Origin: Phallusia mammillata
Taxonomy: Eukaryota > Chordata > Ascidiacea > Phlebobranchia > Ascidiidae
Direction of reading: 5' to 3'
Assembly: GCA_003260075.1 (NCBI GenBank)
Contig: QLIY01000649.1
Span: 29,457 to 93,456, forward strand
Length of the DNA: 64,000 bases
Shown: positions 51,476 through 57,607 of the stretch, one piece after another
How the letters are laid out: every line of letters starts with the position of its first letter
How positions within the stretch are numbered: position 1 is the first letter of the stretch
Made by a program: the position numbers and the translations under genes
Notes under the pieces: generated by a model
What the model was told of the DNA's origin: nothing
The model's input: only the letters and a program-made list of their open reading frames with translations
Database searches by the model: none

Positions 51476-53871
51476 CTTTAGGTTAAATACTGAAAATTTT
51501 AAGTCTCTTTGGGTTTACTGCTGAATTTTCTTACTAATGCACAACTTGATTTAAGCTAAAAATGCGGTTCTTGCACAAGTGATTCTTATTTGAGTTGTGT
51601 ACATTTTAGACGGTAGCGGCCGGTACTTTCTCGTTTGTGCGAAACCGTGAAGAAGTTTACGTAAAAACATCAAAAGGTTGGCGCAAGGTTATGCTGGGAG
51701 ATCCTCTGCATGTTGACAGACCCAAACCACAGGTAAGGGACTCCGAAACAATAACAAATGTCTAAAACTTGCTAGTTATCTCAGAATTGTAAACGGTCCT
51801 GAAATTAGAGCGCGAACCCGCCCGAACCCAATTCGTTTTTGAGAAGCCCGTTTTGGCAAAAGGTTTGATTTACAAGTCTATACAGTGAAGCACCAGTAAA
51901 ATCCAAAACAATGAACACAATAGACAATTGGTCTTGAACAAGGCGTTTTAGGGCTGTTTGACATTAGGTCAGGTCTAGCAACTAGCTACTAAATCAGTTA
52001 AATTTATTCAAAAAAATACTGACTCAGAGCGTAAAATCAGCCCGAATCAAGCCCGTTTTTTTGAAGAAACATAAGCCCCAACCCGGACCGACTTAAATCT
52101 CCGAGTTATCTTATTACAAGCACAAGTCCTACATTTACAGTGTATGTGAATTTAAAAACCTCCAATTTAGCATTAAAGTTGTTTAAATTAGTGGCGTTTA
52201 ATTTGTGCAAAATAACTCTTTATACAACAAGATTTGTCAATACCTTTCTAGTTGCCTAAATACGAATGTTAAAGAAGCCTAATAAGTTCTCCAGAAAGAT
52301 GCACAAACACAATATTGTCATTTAAAAGCAGCGTGTAATCAATAAAATAATCATCGTTAAACCTTCCAACGTATTTTCAAACTCCAGGAAGCCACTACAA
52401 CAGTTGCACCACCACCATCCACAACAACACCAAGGGCCACTACGCGGCGCCCGAGACCCACCACCACCAAGGCCCCAGAAACGTTGCCACCTCAGCCACC
52501 TCAACATGATAAGCAGCTACACATGATCGCACTGAACTTCCCGATTCGTGGTGACATGGGTGGCATTGTCGGAGCTGACAGATTGTGCTTTAACCAAGCA
52601 AGGGAGGCAGGACTCAGTGGCACATACAGGTATTTGTTTTCTGCTAAACATGCACCTTAATTTCTGTACTTGTTTAATCATTTTTATAGTCTATATGGAT
52701 TTAAGTTTATATCAGTAACTTGCAGTGTTATGAATTTTAGCATGTTTTGTGCATTTCAGAGCATTTTTGTCTTCCATCGACCAGAACATCAAGACTATAG
52801 TAAGACGGGATGATAGACACGACGTTCCTATTGTCAACTCAATGGTAAGAATAAATTGTTATACCTATTGGTCCTAAAATCTCATTGAGTCATCTTACAA
52901 CCAACGTAAATCTGCCATCAAATTGTTCGAGTTGTACCTTTGTATTAAATTTGAACCAACTGTACGTCTATGTCTAAAGTTGGTCAGTTTTAAAGTGTTC
53001 TTGCATTAAAGTTTCGTATCCTTAACAAAACGTCTTTCTTAAGCAATGGTGTGCTTTTATAGGGCGAAGTACTTTTCTCATCTTGGAACTCGATCTTCGA
53101 TGGTTCAGGCGGTCTGATTGATCCTTACAAAATTTACTCGTTTGAAAACAGACAAATCATGAATGATGCGAGATGGTAAGAAAGAGATTGAATTATTACT
53201 GGTATTGCAAGTTATGCCAGTGGGATAAGTGATGTAAAAACTTTAATGTAATGGTTGCCAACCTTTTTTTAAAAAAAGCATGTTCATTCCTCCCCGATAT
53301 GCCGCATATTAGATGCTTAACCATACAAAGATCATTTAAAGTTGGGTCGTTTTTCAATCAACTTTGCAGGTCATATTCCCAGAACTTAAGCGTCTATTCA
53401 CAAACCACATGTAAAAAAAACTAAATTCCTCCCCTCACGTTTAAAAAATCCTCCTCGGATGGAAACAACCGCTTTTGTACATAAATTTGATAACATTCTA
53501 AAAACCTCTCAACTATCCACACACATTTACAAAATTCAAAATATCCACTGCTGCACATCCTATCATTTATTAGTTCACACAGGCAAAGACAAAATGCCTA
53601 CCTACCTAAATATTCACATAAAGCAGTCAGTAACTTGTTATTTTCGCGCAGGCCTTCGAAGTTCGTGTGGCACGGATCTTCGGATAGTGGCGAATTGGAC
53701 GCAATGCATTATTGTGCATCATGGTATACCGGGTACTCAGCAGTAACTGGTGCAGCATCACCTTTGTCGCGCGGAGCCTTGCTTCAGCAACGGCCTTACA
53801 ACTGTCGCTCTAGTTTTGCTGTGCTTTGTATTGAAAACAGCAGTTGGAACTTGGGCTACCGAAAGAGATGA
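13933..53871 (+). CDS. COL18A1: Collagen XV/XVIII (multiplexin) alpha chain with C-terminal endostatin
   Basis: Secreted basement-membrane collagen. Coding exons: 13933-14008, 32327-32455, 34012-34232, 36281-36469, 36841-37179, 37855-37921, 38140-38190, 39946-40043, 40200-40226, 40491-40583, 41508-41597, 42161-42187, 43230-43292, 43744-43815, 43997-44035, 44202-44315, 44711-44782, 44920-45051, 45144-45290, 45542-45583, 45847-45934, 46599-46717, 46833-46886, 47216-47278, 47394-47429, 48261-48359, 48634-48681, 48861-48950, 49262-49324, 49763-49834, 49919-49949, 50337-50425, 50762-50867, 51149-51207, 51610-51732, 52388-52629, 52760-52844, 53063-53175, 53652-53871. All introns are GT-AG and the sum is 3,888 nt, 1,295 codons plus TGA. 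A likely cassette exon at 31027-31305 adds 93 residues. Without it: signal peptide 1-21, TSPN about 27-222, acidic linker to 340, interrupted helix 341 to about 1005, trimerization domain about 1016-1076, hinge, endostatin about 1116-1295. TSPN plus endostatin defines the XV/XVIII class; I cannot assign it to XV or XVIII, and it may be the single tunicate co-orthologue. Exon joins are by phase and consensus, without transcript data. Confidence 0.95.
15836..15851 (+). repeat. Spliced-leader-like 16-mer, copy 1
   Basis: Exact ATTCTATTTGAATAAG, which matches the Ciona trans-spliced leader as I recall it. It is followed by TAACTACCGATG, so the leader is not followed by a clean GT donor in the usual register (only AA|GTAACT). 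It is likely an SL RNA pseudogene fragment rather than an active gene. Confidence 0.55.
20812..21063 (+). repeat. Local duplication joined by G10
   Basis: A left copy (20812-20914) and a right copy (20926-21063) flank ten G (20915-20924). The right copy has an extra internal segment of about 34 bases and a few substitutions. This is the same arrangement as at 8.1 kb and fits two haplotypes written one after the other. Confidence 0.85.
21113..21128 (-). repeat. Spliced-leader-like 16-mer, copy 2 (one mismatch)
   Basis: The minus strand reads TTTCTATTTGAATAAG, 15 of 16 bases identical to the other copies, followed by GAACTGCTGATGTCA. The bases after the leader resemble those after copy 1 (TAACTACCGATGCCA), so the shared unit extends beyond the 16-mer. 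Confidence 0.5.
22482..22570 (+). repeat. Imperfect TTTTGAATTC repeat tract
   Basis: GAATTC and GAATTT units embedded in T runs recur at least six times over about 90 bases. This is low-complexity sequence with no coding potential. Confidence 0.6.
31027..31305 (+). CDS. COL18A1: Candidate collagen cassette exon: RGM N-terminal-like six-Cys domain
   Basis: An open segment of 93 codons preceded by ATACAG and followed by CAG|GTTGTC. It is phase 1 at both ends, so it inserts in frame between the signal-peptide exon and the TSPN exon; skipping it also keeps the frame. The first 24 residues are Thr/Ser/Pro-rich. Six cysteines follow in the spacing C-x4-C-x17-C-x8-C-x7-C-x22-C. From memory, the RGM/hemojuvelin N-terminal domain has the same C-x4-C start, the same C-x8-C-x7-C core, including ALR right after the third Cys, and a last gap of about 21. 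RGM N-terminal domains are three-helix modules that bind BMP ligands. The donor is weak after +2, so usage may be regulated or the exon end may differ. It could instead belong to a nested gene. Homology is inference from spacing and a few residues. Confidence 0.6.
32327..37179 (+). CDS. COL18A1: Collagen exons: TSPN (laminin-G-like) domain and acidic Ser-Gly linker
   Basis: Exons 32327-32455, 34012-34232, 36281-36469 and 36841-37179. The first three and the start of the fourth encode residues about 27-222, a thrombospondin N-terminal-like beta-sandwich. Recognisable pieces are SYVRGHNGFPAFEF, FAILAIVNPRTRECGYLFEV, ISLFWNNDVIANF, RDQIALYFDCVKLDD, DGTVFLAGS and SLQELEILFDPKKAETYC, with paired cysteines. 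The rest of the last exon (about 95 residues) is a disordered Asp/Glu/Ser/Thr-rich linker containing DTEGSGASGDGSSD, a good glycosaminoglycan attachment site. An in-frame check rejects the competing acceptor at 36806 because it breaks phase. Confidence 0.93.
32488..32680 (+). mobile_element. Non-autonomous hAT element (MITE) in collagen intron
   Basis: The element runs from CAGTGGTTCTTAACC (32496) to GCATGCACCCCTG (32672). It is flanked by a perfect 8-bp target duplication GTTTAGAC (32488-32495 and 32673-32680). The CAGTGG/CCCCTG ends and the 8-bp duplication are typical of hAT transposons. It is 177 bp with no coding capacity. The perfect duplication suggests a recent insertion. Confidence 0.9.
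33152..33213 (+). repeat. 62-base poly-G run
   Basis: Sixty-two G in a row in the intron before the second TSPN exon. The flanks show no clear duplication. It creates false poly-Gly and poly-Pro frames on both strands. Probably an assembly gap or sequencing artefact of the same kind as the shorter G runs. Confidence 0.9.
33531..33725 (+). mobile_element. hAT MITE, family A copy 1
   Basis: Terminal inverted repeats CAGTGGTGGGATTCA and TGAATCCCACCACTG bound 33539-33717. The flanking 8 bp (ACTATAGG and ATTATAGG) match at 7 of 8 bases as a target duplication. The interior is rich in CCGGTT/AACCGG. A related copy in inverted orientation lies at 57810-57983 inside the Flower gene. Confidence 0.9.
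35514..35529 (+). repeat. Spliced-leader-like 16-mer, copy 3
   Basis: Exact ATTCTATTTGAATAAG in a collagen intron, followed by GGAATAATAC, so no GT donor is present. Consistent with a dispersed leader-derived fragment. Confidence 0.5.
37855..41597 (+). CDS. COL18A1: Collagen exons: end of linker and first Gly-X-Y block
   Basis: Exons 37855-37921, 38140-38190, 39946-40043, 40200-40226, 40491-40583 and 41508-41597. The first finishes the acidic linker (EPEPVPTDDVEVEVKTV). Triple-helical repeats begin at residue 341 with GEKGMKGEPG, interrupted after GVGLVGPKG-type units and at SVVPGPPG and ASIIPGPPG. Exons in this block encode KGE/KGD-rich triplets typical of charged helix starts. Most collagen exons begin with a complete Gly codon in phase 0; the 38140 and 39946 exons start in phase 1. 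Confidence 0.93.
38317..38332 (-). repeat. Spliced-leader-like 16-mer, copy 4, followed by GT
   Basis: The minus strand reads exact ATTCTATTTGAATAAG followed at once by GTTACTTTCG, so here the leader is followed by a GT donor as in a leader RNA gene. No promoter (PSE/TATA) or Sm-site assignment could be made. It may be a gene-like or decayed SL RNA copy. Confidence 0.5.
39643..39923 (+). repeat. Local duplication joined by G11 before a collagen exon
   Basis: Two 135-base copies (39643-39777 and 39789-39923) flank eleven G (39778-39788). They differ by a few substitutions and one-base T-run changes. The right copy ends 22 bases before the exon that starts at 39946, so the true intron is probably about 146 bases shorter than shown. 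Confidence 0.88.
40252..40398 (+). repeat. Local duplication joined by G10
   Basis: Two 68-base copies (40252-40319 and 40331-40398) flank ten G (40320-40329). They differ by three substitutions near the left end. This again fits two alleles joined in one contig. Confidence 0.88.
41650..41725 (-). repeat. tRNA-derived SINE-like segment (tentative)
   Basis: The minus strand reads GTGGGTTCGAATTTC, close to a Pol III B box, preceded by an anticodon-arm-like GTAT...ATAC hairpin. The cloverleaf is decayed. The same sequence reappears in the duplicated copy at 41949-42044. Confidence 0.35.
41671..42054 (+). repeat. Duplicated intron segment between two G10 runs
   Basis: A 96-base segment (41671-41766) recurs at 41949-42044 with a few substitutions. 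The second copy is bracketed by G10 (41938-41947) and another G10 (42045-42054). A unit isolated between two poly-G junctions is hard to explain biologically and looks like a short contig inserted during gap filling. Confidence 0.88.
42161..43815 (+). CDS. COL18A1: Collagen exons: short and acidic Gly-X-Y units
   Basis: Exons 42161-42187 (nine residues, GAVGLQGAK), 43230-43292 and 43744-43815. The second encodes GEPGEDGEDGEDGDDGEDG, an extremely acidic helix segment that may bind cations or basic partners. The third encodes GPP-rich triplets (GPPGPPGPPGAHP) that would be highly stable once hydroxylated. All are phase 0 and multiples of 9 nt, the normal collagen exon rule. Confidence 0.93.
43547..43603 (+). 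repeat. Dispersed GCCGAAACAGTG hairpin motif, copy 1
   Basis: CTGATCA, a hairpin-forming stretch, then GGCCGAAACAGTG and GCACTGTCTGC. A related block (GGTCGAAACAGTGTGCTCTGTCTGC-type, split here by position) lies near 46489-46514. Order and GAAAC box recall a decayed hammerhead core. Confidence 0.4.
43997..44035 (+). CDS. COL18A1: Collagen exon: short non-collagenous unit with Ser-Gly
   Basis: Thirteen codons (RTAFVDMEGSGME) that break the helix. The acid-flanked Ser-Gly is a second candidate glycosaminoglycan attachment site. Phase 0 at both ends, so it could be skipped without a frame change. Confidence 0.88.
44202..44782 (+). CDS. COL18A1: Collagen exons: Gly-X-Y block
   Basis: Exons 44202-44315 and 44711-44782. 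Regular triplets with GPAGPPGPQGPQGPPG and KGDKGEKGDT, then GEIGLMGPEGPQGPPG. Clean GTAAG donors and pyrimidine-AG acceptors. Confidence 0.93.
44920..45290 (+). CDS. COL18A1: Collagen exons: 93-residue non-collagenous insert
   Basis: Exons 44920-45051 (44 codons) and 45144-45290 (49 codons), both phase 0. They carry no Gly-X-Y pattern and are rich in basic and aromatic residues (FGFPRRQSFNFGSRDG; FGRQKRVYRPKPFGLGG). RQKR at 45198-45209 matches the furin consensus R-X-K/R-R. I recognise no domain. The open frames, consensus splice sites and phase support real exons; they may be alternatively used. Confidence 0.82.
45542..46717 (+). CDS. COL18A1: Collagen exons: Gly-X-Y units around a Cys-containing interruption
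   Basis: Exons 45542-45583, 45847-45934 and 46599-46717. After GPPGPPG the helix is broken by GVCTAKSHMPT, then the acidic DDEDIEGGSGEETD and SGCGVGAPG. The Ser-Gly is a third candidate glycosaminoglycan site. The two cysteines could form interchain disulfides, as known for other non-fibrillar collagens. The intron between the second and third exon is phase 1. Confidence 0.92.
46489..46520 (+). repeat. Dispersed GTCGAAACAGTG hairpin motif, copy 2
   Basis: ACCTTATAGGTCGAAACAGTG followed by CTCTGTCTGC resembles the block at 43547-43603. The ACCTTATAGGT part forms a small hairpin directly before GAAAC, as stem II does in hammerhead motifs. Confidence 0.4.
46833..49949 (+). CDS. COL18A1: Collagen exons: central Gly-X-Y blocks
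   Basis: Exons 46833-46886, 47216-47278, 47394-47429, 48261-48359, 48634-48681, 48861-48950, 49262-49324, 49763-49834 and 49919-49949. Long regular triplets (for example GPTGMDGLDGERGPAGPAG) are broken by STGSSQK at the end of the 48634 exon and by a 23-residue acidic/hydrophobic stretch (MINPDGSLMSDSLLNF, then NKEEMQ) in the 48861 exon. The last exon ends GSSGSLFS in phase 1. Multiple interruptions are characteristic of multiplexins. Confidence 0.93.
50054..50090 (+). repeat. Hammerhead-like / Penelope-type repeat end
   Basis: CTGATGA at 50054-50060, one T, a GGCA/TGCC stem with an 8-base loop, then GAAAC at 50078-50082 and an AATAAT tail. The layout matches the block at 7481-7520, including the single extra base before stem II. 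Confidence 0.42.
50337..50867 (+). CDS. COL18A1: Collagen exons: last Gly-X-Y block
   Basis: Exons 50337-50425 and 50762-50867. GEKGDMGLPGPRGHRGADG, then GNAGPPGPPGPAGRDG and GIPGKNG end the helix at about residue 1005. HSVQSTE leads into the non-collagenous C-terminus. Confidence 0.93.
50972..51094 (+). mobile_element. hAT MITE, family B
   Basis: Inverted ends CAGTGGTTCCCAACC (50980) and GGTTGGGAACCACTG (to 51086) with flanking TCTTAACA and CCTTAACA (7 of 8 identical). Only 107 bp. It sits in the 281-bp intron between the last helix exon and the first trimerization exon. Confidence 0.9.
51149..51732 (+). CDS. COL18A1: Collagen exons: NC1 trimerization domain
   Basis: Exons 51149-51207 and 51610-51732 encode residues about 1016-1076. 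The core FSFVRNREEVYVKTSKGWRK aligns by eye with the vertebrate collagen XVIII trimerization domain (F-V-x4-EE-x-YV-x-V-x2-G-x-RKV). This roughly 54-residue fold holds three chains in register. Confidence 0.9.
51435..51475 (+). repeat. 41-base poly-G run
   Basis: Forty-one G between the two trimerization exons. The flanks share a loosely similar stretch (AGTTAAAG...TTTTAAGTC versus GGTTAAAT...TTTTAAGTC), so this may also be a join of two diverged alleles. Confidence 0.85.
52388..53871 (+). CDS. COL18A1: Collagen exons: Thr/Pro hinge and endostatin domain
   Basis: Exons 52388-52629, 52760-52844, 53063-53175 and 53652-53871. A 39-residue hinge (TTTVAPPPSTTTPRATTRR) precedes about 180 residues of endostatin: HMIALNFPIRGDMGGI, DRLCFNQAREAGLSGTYRAF, IVRRDDRHDVPIVNS, EVLFSSWNSIFDGSGG, ARWPSKFVWHGSSDSG, HYCASWYTGYS, NCRSSFAVLCIENS. 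The four disulfide cysteines are conserved in position. Proteolysis in the hinge would release soluble endostatin. The N-terminal zinc-site histidines are only partly matched (HDKQLH). Stop TGA is at 53869-53871. Confidence 0.97.
53249..53472 (+). mobile_element. Degenerate relative of hAT MITE family B
   Basis: TAATGGTTGCCAACCTTTTTTT at the left and CCTCGGATGGAAACAACCGC at the right resemble decayed ends of the family B element. The interior shares CACATGTAAAAA and TTCCTCCCCTCA with the copy at 50980-51086. It lies in the last collagen intron. Confidence 0.6.
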
Positions 53872-55664
53872 AAGCTTGATGCTGGAGCAAATTTTCCAAG
53901 AAGATCTGACAGAAACACAAACAACATAAACTGAAAACTTTGACGGAACACACGCGAGCACAGATTTTTTGTCTCGCATCTGTGTATTCGCATCTTATTT
54001 TTTATTGAAACCTACCAATACAACCACCGGAGGCAGCATTTCACCAAAGCAACCTTTTCAAAAAAAGACTGATTTTATTTTATTTTATTTCTTCCCGTCG
54101 CTGCCAGAAGCTTTCCTTTGGCAAGCGCTTGTTATGTTTTGTGATTTTAGTTTCAACTGAAGACCGTTGTGATCCTATCCCAAGCATCGAAACATGTACG
54201 TTCCAAACACGCTACGCTCTCATTTCAAGCCAGCATCTTTGCTTAGCTTTTATCGTGCTTTAAAAACTGAGAAATGACGCACTTTGCTTTTAACCCCATT
54301 TTCGCTACACCATTTTTTACCCCACATATTATACAATGTCACCCATCTTTTATACTTTACACCGAATTTTATTAAAACTCTGCACTCATTTTGGCCTCGA
54401 ATCACACAGAAATCGGTCTCCTCAGTGTGAAATGCTACGTGTTTTTAATTTATCGCCCTTTAACCTTTACCCCGTGCCCCCAGGGGAATTCCCCTTGTTT
54501 TTGCGGTATATAATGTGCATAGGCTGAATTTTGTCGTTCGTTTGCCGCGCGCATAGCGTACGGTGCCTTTCTATTAAAACTTTCAGTATTACAAAAAAAT
54601 CTTGTGTTACCTTTAACGCAACAAGCGCCTGTGGATTTTTTTTACATAGCCTTGTAAATCAGTAGCAAATCTAAATCAAATTCATCTTGTTAAGCATCAA
54701 GCGCCAAATTCACCGATTTTGTAGCCTTTTTATTTATCTCATGTCGCGTGTCGCTTGTCGCATCCATCGCGTTAACCGTTGCAGCATAGCTTTTTTTGTT
54801 TTGTGCTTTATGAACTTTTTTGCGCCCTGGCCTTCAACTCAATGCCATAACAATAACAATATTTTGTATCTGTACCATTTAGTCAAAGCATATACATTTT
54901 TAACCACGAATTTGTCACTTAACTCAGCCAAAACATTACATTGTAACACCCAGTGTTTGAGTATCGTGTTTTACTTTCACCGACAACTGTTAGAATTTAG
55001 GCAAATGTTCACATCGTATGATAACATTGATCTCATGAGACTTGCATTTTTTGCTGTTTATAACGCTTTCGCACCCGTTGTTATTATAGTGTCAGCAATA
55101 CGCTTGGAACCCAGTACACGTTGAAACAAAACTTTTTCCTTTTGTTTGTGGCAAACTTGTATTTCAGTTTAGGTTTTTGCTTAAGGTTAAAAAAACAGGC
55201 TTTATTGAAGCCTCAATTTCATCAACTTTCGGGCCTAATCTGAGCTTTGTTTTAACAAAAAAGGGTCGGGTTTCGGCCTTGTACTTATTTGTTTGGCCCC
55301 ATTTACAATTCTAGTTTATAGTTATCCCACAAAATTGGATGAAAATGGCAACGAGGCTAAAGTTAAAAAAGTGTCGGAAGCCCAGGCAAGCCACTGTTCG
55401 AGCATTGATGTAACATCACATGGGACATCCTGCTTGGTTGTTGTGTTGACAGGTCACATTATGTGGATGTTACAAATTGCAGTACATCGATTGTATTGGA
55501 TGAATATGATGAAAAGATTAAATTGTGTCGGTGCATTTAATGAGGTAAGTACCTGGTATACGTTAGGTTCCGTTAGATCAACCCAGCAGAGCACCAAAAT
55601 GTAGAAGCAAACACTATACGAACCAACTATTTCAAGGGCACCTAGATTCATTCACCAAGATAAC

Positions 55665-55728
55665 CTAGATGTGAGCGCTATGGTCCTGTGATCACAAAGT
55701 GTGTGGGTTCGAATTCCGTCTTTGTTTC
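55665..55728 (+). repeat. tRNA-derived SINE-like segment (tentative)
   Basis: GAGCGCTATGGTCC, a GTGATCAC palindrome in the anticodon-arm position, then GTGGGTTCGAATTCC, close to a Pol III B box. The rest of the cloverleaf is not convincing. Confidence 0.35.
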
Positions 55729-55984
55729 TGAGCAAAAAATAACCATTTCCTATTTTTGCATTTCCTACTTGTAAAGCGGTACCTCGATATTGAACTTTTC
55801 TGCATAACAAACGGAACAGTAAATGAACCAACAAATGCACATACATACGCCTAAAATGATTTGGGTACAAAAAACGACAAATTGAGCCCCAATAAAATCC
55901 CTTGATTGGAAGACAGTGTGTTTAAAAAACAAAGGATCTAACTTGTAATAACCCAATTTGCAGAGCAATTGGCAAGTCCGAAAA

Positions 55985-56013
55985 AGCTGCGCAACGTTGA
56001 AACGTTATGGAGC
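55985..56013 (+). repeat. Dispersed AGCTGCGCAACGTT motif, copy 2
   Basis: AGCTGCGCAACGTTGAAACG followed by TTATGGAGC, nearly identical to the block at 4430-4460. Confidence 0.45.
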
Positions 56014-56511
56014 GAAAAACGCGATATTGTGACCAAACGCTCTGCAGCTACATGGAATTAGGAAGCAGAACGCTTTACTTTTTCTTGTGAGAGCCCAAAA
56101 ATGATTCAATTAAAATTATTTATGGGCCTAGTTTACGGCGAAACATCAAAATATTGACAAAGAACAGGTCTACACGCAAACTAAAAAAGGCCCCTAGACT
56201 AATAAAAAAATTACACTAGTCGTTGTGAATTTAGTGCGTATCAGCTGATCGATCATTAAAAATGACGTCATAAGTGCTGTGTCTACGACGAAAAAGTGCG
56301 TGATACAGTTGTGACGCTTTTTGTCTGTTTTCTTCAGTTTTAGTTAGACTATAATTTGAGTTATTTGTAGCGATTCTATGTGTTTGTTTCGATCAACATC
56401 TGTTTTATGTAATACTGTTGGATCAAGAATCTCAAAATATCATAACGCTTTTTAACACAATTGCTTTATTTTATGTGAATGAGTTATTGTGTTTGTGTTC
56501 AACACGAAAAG

Positions 56512-57139
56512 GTATAAATCAGGGGTGGGGAACCTACTTAGTACAGCGGGCCGCATGAATTCCACTACATTTTCGGGCGGGCCAAATATTTATTTATTTT
56601 CAAATTCCGTGTAAAAATACCCAAGGTTTTATATTTCACCAGTGGTTTTATATTTCATCGCTCCAGATTTGATTTTTTCTTTCCTGCTACATGTTCGCAA
56701 CAAACTAGGCATACAGGTTTATCACTTATTTCGACTAAAAAATACGAGTTGGAACACCCTAGCTCTATTACTGATCTGTTTATTTTTTCAATGATATGTT
56801 TGAAATAACAATATAAGGATCGCACGTTAATAGCTCTAAAAAAATAACACCACATGACAAATGATTTGTTACTGCAAGAAAAGGCAATCGAGTGACCGTT
56901 ACGTCACAAATATAGCAAGTGGTTCAATGCGTGGCTATTTTTATAAGTTTGGCGTCATAATGTGGATTTGGGAGATATTGAATATAAATTACCAATAATG
57001 TCGAAGTAATTTTTACAAAATATTTGTACATAAACATTTTTTTGCTTTTTTATGCAATGTTGTATACTTTAACAAAAATCTGACGCGGGCCACATTAAAA
57101 AGGCATGCGGGCCGCAGGTTCCCCACCCCTGGTATAAAT
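56512..57139 (-). mobile_element. Non-autonomous hAT element with transposase remnant
   Basis: Inverted ends CAGGGGTGGGGAACCT (56520) and AGGTTCCCCACCCCTG (to 57131), with a perfect 8-bp target duplication GTATAAAT on both sides (56512-56519, 57132-57139). Subterminal GCGGGCCGC occurs at both ends. On the minus strand, 56655 to about 56770 reads YFLVEISDKPVCLVCCEHVA followed by KKKSNLER and a stop. This resembles the N-terminal BED-like zinc-finger start of Charlie-type hAT transposases as I know it. The element is therefore an internally deleted derivative, not a random MITE. Confidence 0.88.
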
Positions 57140-57540
57140 AATAAGATCGCTTAAAAGTGAAACTCAGTTTTTGTCGACAATTACATGAAAGATAAGTTTT
57201 GGTTTGTCAGCTTTTGAGAACATTACAGAAAACTTTTTTTAATAATGTTTTTTTTTCAAAAGTTTGTGACTGTGTGCTGAAATACTTGGAAATTGTAGTC
57301 AAAATGTGTCAAAATTTCAGTGTACTATTGGTTCCAATTTTGAAGATGTTACTATTGTTGGTTGCTTGGTGCTGGTAAAACATCGAAAAAGTCCATTACA
57401 ATCTCACGGCATAAAACATGTTTCGTATTATTGTCATCACTTCACTTTTGTTTAAGTCTTTGAATGCAAAACTTGTGTAAACATTGTCCAACATCTTGCC
57501 CAAAAACAAGGATTGTGCGCCACTGACCTTTTTTGGTTTT

Positions 57541-57607
57541 GTTGCAGTATTACTTGACAGTTGGTAGAAAAGTTATTTTTTGACTGTTTATTTTTAAAAA
57601 TTGAACA
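57541..57607 (+). promoter_or_regulatory. 5' leader of Flower gene with acceptor-like site
   Basis: A pyrimidine stretch ending in TTTTGTTGCAG (AG at 57546-57547) lies 60 bases before the start codon, and a second AG follows at 57559-57560. No TATA box or upstream exon is evident. The site could accept a spliced leader or close a 5'-UTR intron. Confidence 0.4.

Larger units (their letters stand above)
53872..57540 (+). other. Collagen 3' UTR and intergenic spacer
   Basis: The 3' UTR starts after the TGA. The first plausible poly(A) signal I see is ATTAAA at 54573-54578. Open frames 54687-55124 (+) and 55293-55604 (+) have no recognisable domain. A SINE-like segment (near 55.67 kb), a dispersed motif (55985-56013), a TGACGTCA octamer near 56264 and a 612-bp hAT element (56520-57131) fill much of the rest. 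Confidence 0.5.

Noticed and set aside
54687..55124. 145-codon open frame after the collagen stop
   Set aside because: Lies in likely 3' UTR or spacer, hydrophobic by composition and without a known family.
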